Shown here piece after piece: positions 1 to 6,724 of a DNA stretch of 64,000 nucleotides. Below the pieces are notes generated by a model, which was not told the DNA's origin, searched no databases, and saw only the letters and a list, made by a program, of their open reading frames with translations. The stretch comes from JBCCMQ01 sp039026235 (GTDB lineage Bacteria > Pseudomonadota > Alphaproteobacteria > Rhodobacterales > Rhodobacteraceae). The DNA is taken from assembly GCA_039026235.1 (NCBI GenBank), contig JBCCMQ010000002.1, forward strand, positions 248,001 to 312,000, read 5' to 3'. Both the position numbers and the translations under genes were made by a program. Within the stretch, counting starts at the first letter, position 1; each line of letters opens with the position of its first letter.

Positions 1-2
1 TC

Positions 3-35
3 TTGGCGGCGACACAGTTCCGAGATAGCCGCCAA
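3..35. repeat. Inverted repeat upstream of the first gene
   Basis: TTGGCGGC (3-10) and GCCGCCAA (28-35) form a perfect 8-bp inverted repeat with a 17-nt loop just before the ribosome binding site of the first gene. It could be the terminator stem of a gene lying left of the window or an operator. No T-run follows it, so the role is open. Confidence 0.4.
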
Positions 36-64
36 AGGGCATAGACAAAAGGAGACCGATACAC

Positions 65-850
65 ATGGATCTGGCAATAAGGGGGCGCACGGCGCTGGTG
101 CTTGGCGGTTCGCAGGGATTGGGTGCGGCCATTGCCGATGCTTTGGCGGCCGAGGGTGCGAACATCGTGTTGGTCGCAAGATCCGAAGATAAGCTGGCGG
201 ATTTGGCCGCAAAGCTGTCGCAGGCGCACGGTGTCTCGGTTGACTTCATGGCGGCCGATTTGTCTGACCCGGTAGCGACGGCAGGCTTGGCGGATCGGGT
301 CCGAACGGACATAAAGCCCGACATACTGATTGCTAACGCCGGTGGGCCACCGCCGTCTCCATCAACCGGCGTCAGCCAAGAGGTTTGGGCGCGTTCCGCC
401 CAGATGCTCTTGTTCTCAATCATTCAGATCACCGAAGCCTCGGTCGAGTGCATGAAAGAAAAGAGCTGGGGTCGGGTGCTGGCGATTGGCTCGTCGGGCG
501 TCGTTCAGCCCATTCCGAACCTCGCCGTCTCCAACACGATCCGCGGCGCGGTCGCGGGCTTCTGCAAGACCCTGGCAGGCGAAGTTGCGGGGGACGGAAT
601 AACCGTCAATATGATCTTGCCCGGCAAGATCGATACCGACCGCGTAGTGCAACTCGACACGGCACGCGCCGGGCGCGAAGATAAGTCACTGGATCAGGTC
701 CGCACGGAAATTGCCAACTCGCTGCCGATCAAACGCTATGGGCAGCCGGAAGAGTTTGCCGCGGTAGCGGCCTTCCTGGTCAGCAACCCGGCCGGATATG
801 TCACGGGCCAGATGACCCGGGTCGACGGCGGCATGATCCGCAGCATTTGA
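65..850 (+). CDS. SDR family oxidoreductase with atypical active site
   Basis: A 261-residue short-chain dehydrogenase/reductase, predicted to oxidise or reduce a carbonyl or alcohol group with NAD(P)(H) in the cytoplasm. The N-terminal nucleotide loop GGSQGLG is at residues 14-20 and IANAGG near residue 90. The C-terminal half ends in the usual SDR pattern (AAVAAFLVSNPAGYVTGQ, then DGG). Oddity: the canonical YxxxK is missing; the matching stretch reads NLAVSNTIRG, so the catalytic Tyr and Lys are not where expected. The start is supported by AGGAG at 51-55. It is the first visible gene of a five-gene plus-strand operon. The substrate is unknown. Confidence 0.85.
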   Translation: MDLAIRGRTALVLGGSQGLGAAIADALAAEGANIVLVARSEDKLADLAAKLSQAHGVSVDFMAADLSDPVATAGLADRVRTDIKPDILIANAGGPPPSPSTGVSQEVWARSAQMLLFSIIQITEASVECMKEKSWGRVLAIGSSGVVQPIPNLAVSNTIRGAVAGFCKTLAGEVAGDGITVNMILPGKIDTDRVVQLDTARAGREDKSLDQVRTEIANSLPIKRYGQPEEFAAVAAFLVSNPAGYVTGQMTRVDGGMIRSI

Positions 851-859
851 GGACATTTT

Positions 860-2584
860 ATGACGGCTGATGACATGCCACCGGTGGTCTCTTTGCCAGA
901 AGGCCAGCGCCATGGTGGCAAGGTTCTCGCGGATCAACTGTCCGTATTGGGCGTGGACACACTGTTTTGCGTACCCGGTGAAAGCTTTCTCGGGTTGCTC
1001 GACGGTCTTTACGACCACCGAAACCATGTGCGGGTGGTGACCTGCCGGCACGAAGCCGGTGCCGCCAACATGGCCGATGCCTATGCGAAGATGACTGGCA
1101 AGCCCGGTGTTTGTGCTGTCACACGTGGTCCCGGGGCGACGAATGCCTCAAACGGTGTGCATACCGCGTTTCAGGACAGTTCGCCCATGATCCTGTTGGT
1201 GGGTCAGGTGTCGCGCAATGTGATGGATCGTGAGGCGTTCCAAGAGATGGATTATCGCCGGGTTTTCGGCGAGATGGCAAAATGGGTGGCACAGATCGAA
1301 GATGCCGCGCGCATTCCCGAATATCTGTCGCGCGCCTTCCACGTCGCCCAGTCGGGACGCCCCGGACCGGTCGTTCTCGCCTTGCCGGAAGATATCCTTT
1401 CCGAAGTCACGCAAGTGCAGGATTGCCGACCGATAGACCCACCGCGTTCAGCACCGGCGCCGGATCAGATCGAACGCCTGCTGTCCGCGCTCGATGCTGC
1501 AACATCGCCCTTTATGGTCGTGGGTGGCCCGCGTTGGTCGACACGCTGCTGCGATCTTGCCCTTAAGGTGGCTGAACGTTTTGACCTGCCGGTCGCGACG
1601 TCTTTTCGTTGTCAGGACTACGTGGACAATGGTCACCCCAACTATGCGGGTGTCATCGGCATTGCCGCCCGCCCGGGATTGCTGAAGGCAGTCCGAGAAG
1701 AGACCGACTTTCTTTTGGCCGTTGGGCCGCGGTTCGGGGAAATGACGACGCAAGGCTATAGCCTGATCGATATTCCCAACCCGCAAATGACCTTGGCCCA
1801 TGTTCACCCGGGGGCGGATGACCTGGGCCATGTTTATGCGCCAGAGATCAGTATCGCCGCGGATCCGGAGCTGTTCTTGACGGCTTTGCTTGATGCTTCC
1901 GATGGTCACCACTCTGCGCCGCGCGCTGGCCGCAGGTCCAAACTCAATGCTGCCTTTGCCGCCTTCCGCCAACCGACGGAAGTGCCCGGGGCGCTCAACA
2001 TGGGCGAGGTTATCCGCCACACGAGCGACACGCTGCCCGATGACACCATCTATACGAACGGGGCCGGAAACTATTCTGTCTGGTTGCACCGGTTCCACGC
2101 CCATCTGGCCTATCGAACCCAGCTTGCGCCGACCAGCGGGTCGATGGGCTATGGGGTTCCGGCGGCTGTTGCCGGTAAACTGGTTGCACCCACACGCACC
2201 GTCGTGTGCGTTGCCGGCGATGGTTGCTTTCTGATGACCGCTCAAGAAATGGCAACGGCAAGGCGCTACGACCTTCCGATCATCTATCTGGTCGTCAACA
2301 ACGGCATGTACGGCACAATCCGCATGCACCAGGAACGAACCCATCCCGGACGTGTCGTGGCAACAGATCTCACCAATCCGGACTTCGTGACCTATGCGAA
2401 TGCCTTTGGCATCCCGGGCGAACTTGTTGATCGCACTGAGGATTATCCGGACGCGCTGGCCCGCGCGCAGCAGTCCCCGACGGGGTACTTGATCGAACTC
2501 AGAGTTGACCAAGAGGCACTGACCCCCAGCCAGTCGCTCAGCGCAGCACGGCGGCAGGGGGAAATAAAAAGAGATAACCGATGA
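860..2584 (+). CDS. Thiamine diphosphate-dependent enzyme, acetolactate synthase-like
   Basis: A 574-residue ThDP enzyme of the acetolactate synthase/benzoylformate decarboxylase superfamily. It has an N-terminal PYR domain with the activating glutamate in CRHEAGAA (about E65), a central domain, and a C-terminal PP domain with the ThDP-Mg motif from GDG (about residues 453-455) to NN some 27 residues later. Such enzymes decarboxylate or ligate 2-keto acids. The neighbours (SDR, aldehyde dehydrogenase) suggest it yields or consumes an aldehyde or acyloin in a catabolic path rather than making branched-chain amino acids; no ilvN follows. Its TGA overlaps the next ATG (ATGA at 2581). Confidence 0.88.
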   Translation: MTADDMPPVVSLPEGQRHGGKVLADQLSVLGVDTLFCVPGESFLGLLDGLYDHRNHVRVVTCRHEAGAANMADAYAKMTGKPGVCAVTRGPGATNASNGVHTAFQDSSPMILLVGQVSRNVMDREAFQEMDYRRVFGEMAKWVAQIEDAARIPEYLSRAFHVAQSGRPGPVVLALPEDILSEVTQVQDCRPIDPPRSAPAPDQIERLLSALDAATSPFMVVGGPRWSTRCCDLALKVAERFDLPVATSFRCQDYVDNGHPNYAGVIGIAARPGLLKAVREETDFLLAVGPRFGEMTTQGYSLIDIPNPQMTLAHVHPGADDLGHVYAPEISIAADPELFLTALLDASDGHHSAPRAGRRSKLNAAFAAFRQPTEVPGALNMGEVIRHTSDTLPDDTIYTNGAGNYSVWLHRFHAHLAYRTQLAPTSGSMGYGVPAAVAGKLVAPTRTVVCVAGDGCFLMTAQEMATARRYDLPIIYLVVNNGMYGTIRMHQERTHPGRVVATDLTNPDFVTYANAFGIPGELVDRTEDYPDALARAQQSPTGYLIELRVDQEALTPSQSLSAARRQGEIKRDNR

Positions 2585-2934
2585 TTGTCGAAGAACGGAT
2601 CTATCAGTTGAAGATCGGCGCGGCCGCCGAATACATACGTCTTTACGAAGAAGAGGGGCTGGCGATCCAGCGTCCGATCCTGGGACGCCTTGTAGGGTAT
2701 TTTTCATCCGAAATTGGCCCGCTGAACGAGATTGTGCACCTTTGGGCCTACAAGGATATGCAAGAACGCGCAGAACGGCGCGCTCGGCTGACGGATGATC
2801 CGCGCTGGAAGGCTTATGTGCAGAAAATTCGGCCCCTTCAGATATCGCAGCAGAACAAGATCCTGATCCCGGCGTCTTTCAGCCCCTGGGCCAGCGATGA
2901 CCCCGCGCTCGATCAAGCCAGCCCTCATTCCTAA
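2581..2934 (+). CDS. NIPSNAP family protein
   Basis: A 117-residue protein opening IVEERIYQLKIGAAAEYIRLYEEEG and containing GYFSSEIGPLNEIVHLWAYKDMQERAERR, the typical pattern of NIPSNAP domains (ferredoxin-like dimeric alpha/beta-barrel fold). These proteins commonly accompany catabolic operons; their biochemical role is poorly defined. It is translationally coupled to the ThDP enzyme by a 4-nt overlap and followed after 12 nt by a GST gene, so it belongs to the same transcript. Confidence 0.85.
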   Translation: MIVEERIYQLKIGAAAEYIRLYEEEGLAIQRPILGRLVGYFSSEIGPLNEIVHLWAYKDMQERAERRARLTDDPRWKAYVQKIRPLQISQQNKILIPASFSPWASDDPALDQASPHS

Positions 2935-2946
2935 AGGCGACCGACG

Positions 2947-3576
2947 ATGATTGACCTCTACACCTGGACCACCCCAAACGGCCGCAAGGTCTCCATTCTG
3001 CTAGAGGAACTGGGTGTCGATTATGAGGCCCACCCGATCAACATCGGCCAGGGCGACCAAAAGACACCGGATTTTCTCAAGATCAGCCCGAACAACAAGA
3101 TACCGGCAATCGTTGAGCGTGACACGGGTTTCAGCCTGATGGAGTCCGGCGCGATCATGCTTTATCTGGCCGAAAAGCACGGGAAATTCCTGCCCACAAG
3201 CCCTCAGGAAAAAGCGCGGGTTACCGAATGGCTGATGTGGCAGATGGGCGGCCTTGGGCCTATAGCGGGTCAGGCCCACCACTACATGCATTTCAACCCG
3301 GGTAAGTCTGCCTATGCCGAAGAACGACTAGGCGCTGAAATCGACCGCCTGTACGGGGTTCTCGACCGTCGTCTTGAAGGACAGGATTTCATCTGCGGGA
3401 CATATTCGATCGCAGATATGTCCTGTTGGCCTTGGGTGTCTCGCCACGAATGGCACCGCGTGGATCTTGCGGATTTTCCGAACATTCGAGCCTGGTACAG
3501 GCGTCTGTTCGAACGTCCGGCGGTGCAGGCCGGATACCACATTCCGAAGAAGGTGGGCGAGATACCAAAGGTCTAG
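2947..3576 (+). CDS. Glutathione S-transferase, Nu class (YfcG/YghU-like)
   Basis: A 209-residue GST with an N-terminal thioredoxin-fold glutathione-binding domain (about residues 1-85) and an all-helical C-terminal domain. The opening MIDLYTWTTPNGRKVSILLEE and the later SPNNKIPAI strongly resemble YfcG, including Thr9 and Asn11, which replace the usual catalytic Tyr/Ser/Cys in that class. YfcG-type enzymes reduce disulfides with glutathione. Here it probably handles a glutathione adduct or protects against a reactive intermediate of the operon. AAAGG precedes the ATG. Confidence 0.88.
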   Translation: MIDLYTWTTPNGRKVSILLEELGVDYEAHPINIGQGDQKTPDFLKISPNNKIPAIVERDTGFSLMESGAIMLYLAEKHGKFLPTSPQEKARVTEWLMWQMGGLGPIAGQAHHYMHFNPGKSAYAEERLGAEIDRLYGVLDRRLEGQDFICGTYSIADMSCWPWVSRHEWHRVDLADFPNIRAWYRRLFERPAVQAGYHIPKKVGEIPKV

Positions 3577-3604
3577 CCAAGGCAAGTTCATAGGAGCCCG
3601 CTGA

Positions 3605-5125
3605 ATGCTAAAGGGTAAGCACCTGATCGGTGGCGCATGGGTCGGCGCCGATACGGAATTTGAAAATACCCCCGTGTCGGGGCAGCCTGATCGTTTTGCC
3701 GCAGGCAGTCCCGAGCTTGTGGATCTGGCGGTCCGGGAAGCCGAAGGCGCGTTCGATACCTACGCCGCACTGTCGCGCGGGGAAAGGGCAGCGTTTTTGC
3801 GCTCAATTGCGGATGAACTCGAAACGCGAGGGTCCGCCCTGACTGAAGTTGGCATGCGCGAAACGGCTCTTCCCGCGGCACGCCTTGAGGGAGAGCGCGG
3901 GCGCACTGTCGGCCAGTTACAGCTTTTCGCCGACCACATTGAGGATGGCGCGTTTCTTGACCAAAGACACGACACAGCGCTGCCGGACCGGCAGCCGCTG
4001 CCGCGTCCGGATTTGCGGATGATCCAAAGGCCGGTCGGTCCGGTCGCGGTCTTTGGCGCCTCGAACTTCCCGCTGGCGTTTTCAACCGCAGGAGGCGACA
4101 CGGCAAGCGCGTTGGCCGCCGGTTGCCCCGTAGTGGTCAAAGGGCACCCCGCCCACCCAGGCGTGTCGGATATCGTCGCACAAGCGATTCTGGCGGCCAT
4201 TGAGAAATCAGGTGTGCCGCCCGGTGTCTTCGGCCAGATCCAAGATGGCGGGCCGACCGTTGGCGCCGCCCTCGTCCGGCATCCGCTGATCCGGGCCGTA
4301 GGCTTCACCGGGTCGCTGGGCGGTGGACGGGTACTTTTTGACCTTTGCGCCGCACGTCCCGACCCGATCCCATTTTTCGGCGAACTGGGCTCCGTCAATC
4401 CAGTCTTCGTCCTGGACGCCGCGCTCGCGCAGCGTGGTTCGGACATCGCAAGGGCTTGGGCCGGATCGCTGACCATGGGTGTCGGCCAGTTCTGTACGAA
4501 CCCAGGTTTGCTGGTCCTTCCGTCAGGACCTGCCGCCGATGCATTCATCGACGTGGCGAAATCTTCACTGGATGAGGTGGCGGCGCAGACCATGCTGACC
4601 GACGGCATTGCCGCCGCTTACCAACGTGGGTCTGATGGTGTTGGCGCCGAGCCGGGCGTGTCCACGTTAAAGCCTGGCGGCGCCGAGGCACGCGCCGCGC
4701 GACCGGCTCTTTTCGTCACAAACGCCAAGACCTGGCTGTCCAGTGAGGTTTTGCGGGGCGAGGTATTTGGCCCCTTGGGACTGGTCGTCACCGTGTCTTC
4801 GCCCGATGAAAGGCTGGCCGTTGCAAGGGCCCTCGAAGGTCAATTGACCTGCACACTGCAGATGGACACCGCAGACGATGCGTTTGCGGCCGGGCTGCTG
4901 CCGATACTGGAACGCAAGGCGGGAAGGATCCTGTTCAACGGTTTCCCAACCGGTGTCGAAGTGGCGGATGCGATGGTCCATGGCGGACCGTATCCGGCGT
5001 CAACAAACTTCGGAGCCACATCGGTGGGAACGCTTGCCGTCCGCCGGTTTTTGCGACCCGTCTGTTATCAGAATGCGCCGCCTGATCTTCTGCCTGACGA
5101 TCTGGCTGTCTCGGTCCAGCCCTAG
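3605..5125 (+). CDS. Aldehyde dehydrogenase (NADP+), 2-ketoglutarate semialdehyde dehydrogenase-like
   Basis: A 506-residue aldehyde dehydrogenase. The general base lies in FGELGSVNP (about E260) and the catalytic cysteine in GQFCTNPG (about C297). The cofactor segment FGASNFPLAFSTAGGD resembles the subfamily annotated as NADP-dependent 2,5-dioxovalerate (2-ketoglutarate semialdehyde) or fatty aldehyde dehydrogenase. It is the last gene of the operon and probably oxidises the aldehyde released by the ThDP enzyme to an acid. Its stop codon interleaves with that of the convergent gene in one CTAG. Confidence 0.87.
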   Translation: MLKGKHLIGGAWVGADTEFENTPVSGQPDRFAAGSPELVDLAVREAEGAFDTYAALSRGERAAFLRSIADELETRGSALTEVGMRETALPAARLEGERGRTVGQLQLFADHIEDGAFLDQRHDTALPDRQPLPRPDLRMIQRPVGPVAVFGASNFPLAFSTAGGDTASALAAGCPVVVKGHPAHPGVSDIVAQAILAAIEKSGVPPGVFGQIQDGGPTVGAALVRHPLIRAVGFTGSLGGGRVLFDLCAARPDPIPFFGELGSVNPVFVLDAALAQRGSDIARAWAGSLTMGVGQFCTNPGLLVLPSGPAADAFIDVAKSSLDEVAAQTMLTDGIAAAYQRGSDGVGAEPGVSTLKPGGAEARAARPALFVTNAKTWLSSEVLRGEVFGPLGLVVTVSSPDERLAVARALEGQLTCTLQMDTADDAFAAGLLPILERKAGRILFNGFPTGVEVADAMVHGGPYPASTNFGATSVGTLAVRRFLRPVCYQNAPPDLLPDDLAVSVQP

Positions 5126-5808
5126 ACGACATCTACCGTCAACGTGCCGAGTTGCGGATGCGCCGCTTCCAGCCTGTCGCCCCGCGCCACGGGCCCGACA
5201 CCGGCCGGTGTGCCCGTCAAGATCACATCGCCCGCCGCCAAGGTAAAATAGGCCGATAGATATGAAATGATCTCTGGGACTTTCCAGATCATCTGTGAAA
5301 GATCGCCCTGTTGCCTGACCGTGCTGTTTACGCTCAACGAAAGCTCTCCGTTCGTTGGGTGCCCGATATCAGCAGTGGGCCTGAGCGGCGCGATCGGGGC
5401 TGATTGCTCGAACGCCTTGCCAACCTCCCACGGCCGCCCCATTTTCTTGGCTTGCCCCTGAAGATCGCGCCGCGTCATATCCAGCGCCAGGGCGTATCCG
5501 AAGACATGGGACAGTGCGGTTTCGGTTTGGATGTCTGTGCCCCCGGTCGCAAGTGCCACGGCGACCTCGACTTCATGGTGCACATCATTGGTCATGGCTG
5601 GATAGGGAAACTGGCCCGTAATCGTCAGATTGTCCGAGTTCTTCTGAAAGAAGAATGGCGGCTCGCGGTCGGGATCGTGGCCCATTTCCACGGCGTGGGC
5701 GGCGTAGTTGCGACCAATACAGTAGACACGGCGCACCGGAAATTGTGCGGCCGTGCCACTAACAGGCAGCAGGGTGGTTGGCGTCGGGGCAAAGACAAGG
5801 TCTTGCAA
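5122..5808 (-). CDS. Fumarylacetoacetate hydrolase family protein
   Basis: A 228-residue FAH-family enzyme (C-C hydrolase, decarboxylase or isomerase acting on 2-oxo acids, metal dependent). The sequence shows VYCIGRNYAAHAVEMG, then PPFFFQK, HHEVEVAVAL (metal ligands), GYALALDMTRRDLQ and GDVILTGTPAGVGPV. The reading frame is open up to a TTG at 5865, but TTG at 5808 has AAGGA about 10 nt upstream and gives the family length, so it is preferred. It faces the upstream operon and may act on a product of it. It is divergent from the carboxymuconolactone-decarboxylase-like gene. Confidence 0.82.
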   Translation of the reverse strand: MQDLVFAPTPTTLLPVSGTAAQFPVRRVYCIGRNYAAHAVEMGHDPDREPPFFFQKNSDNLTITGQFPYPAMTNDVHHEVEVAVALATGGTDIQTETALSHVFGYALALDMTRRDLQGQAKKMGRPWEVGKAFEQSAPIAPLRPTADIGHPTNGELSLSVNSTVRQQGDLSQMIWKVPEIISYLSAYFTLAAGDVILTGTPAGVGPVARGDRLEAAHPQLGTLTVDVV

Positions 5809-5965
5809 TCGTATGTTTTCCTTGGCTGGGTCAGCCCTTCTTGCGCGATTGCTGAGCGAAATCAATCGGCGGGTCGTAGTGTTGTTCGTACAAAGGTCTA
5901 TGGCGGTGCCGAGCCGGGGTTTGCTAGGGACTACGCACGAGAAGCCAATACAAGGGAATGCAGCT

Positions 5966-6346
5966 TTGGACGACGAACTCTTTGAAAAGGGCTTGGCTCA
6001 GCGCAAGGCGACGCTGGGCGCCTCTTATGTCGAAAAGAACCTGGCCGCCGCCGATGATTTCACACGCCCTTTCCAAGAGGCGATGACTGCTTGGTGCTGG
6101 GGTTTTGGATGGGGCGATGACACGATTGATGCCAAGACACGGTCAATGATGAACCTCGCCATGATCGGAGCGCTCGGCAAGATGCAGGAATGGGAAATCC
6201 ATTGCAAAGGCGCTCTCAATAATGGCGTTTCCAAAGAAGAGATCCGTGCGATCATCCATGTGATCGGCATCTATTGCGGCGTGCCCCAGTCCCTGGAGTG
6301 CTTTCGCGTTGCGCGCAAGGTTCTGACCGAAGCGGGGTCGCTTTAG
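5966..6346 (+). CDS. Carboxymuconolactone decarboxylase family protein
   Basis: About 126 residues from a TTG start preceded by AAGGGA; an ATG at 5900 (149 aa) and longer forms are possible, but the family length fits 126. The core DAKTRSMMNLAMIGALGKMQEWEIHCKGALNNGVSKEEIRAIIHVIGIYCGVP matches CMD/AhpD-like helical proteins such as 4-carboxymuconolactone decarboxylase. It lacks the CxxC of AhpD. The substrate is not evident. The shared 157-nt gap with the FAH gene suggests co-regulation with the catabolic operon. Confidence 0.8.
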   Translation: MDDELFEKGLAQRKATLGASYVEKNLAAADDFTRPFQEAMTAWCWGFGWGDDTIDAKTRSMMNLAMIGALGKMQEWEIHCKGALNNGVSKEEIRAIIHVIGIYCGVPQSLECFRVARKVLTEAGSL

Positions 6347-6724
6347 TTCGCTGGCGTCACGACAAAATTCGCATCTGTAGCGGGAAGGGCGAGCGCGCGC
6401 CAAACAATCCACCGAAGTGCCTGTTGCGGTAAACTAAGCTTAGTGTTGTTCAAGCGCCTTGGGCTTGGCCCCCGGCGCCCAACGCATTTGGCCACTGCGG
6501 AGCCGCGAGACCTCCCATATTCGTTCAAATGCTTCACAGGTCGCGGGTTTCCCGCGCCTCCGCACACCTCTGGTTAATCCTTAGGTGAAAAATTGGCGCC
6601 GGTTACGAAACTAAGGACACGTATATGGCGTCTTTTGACAGGGCACCGCTTGTTGGTGCCGGATCACGGCTCGTGGATGCCAAACGGCACGTGTCAATCG
6701 CCAGATTTTTCGGAGAGTTCGAAA
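6347..6724. other. Intergenic region with no recognised gene
   Basis: These 378 nt lie between the CMD-family gene and the chemoreceptor. The open frames in it have no recognisable motif or convincing ribosome binding site. The chemoreceptor promoter must lie here, but I cannot place it with confidence. Confidence 0.5.

Noticed and set aside
1448..2707. Long minus-strand ORF of 419 codons opposite the ThDP enzyme gene
   Set aside because: It is antisense to a well-supported gene with full motifs, has low-complexity Arg/Gly-rich content typical of GC-rich shadow frames and shows no domain.
3760..4608. 282-codon minus-strand ORF inside the aldehyde dehydrogenase gene
   Set aside because: Ser/Ala/Pro-rich shadow frame of a conserved gene; no motif and no ribosome binding site.
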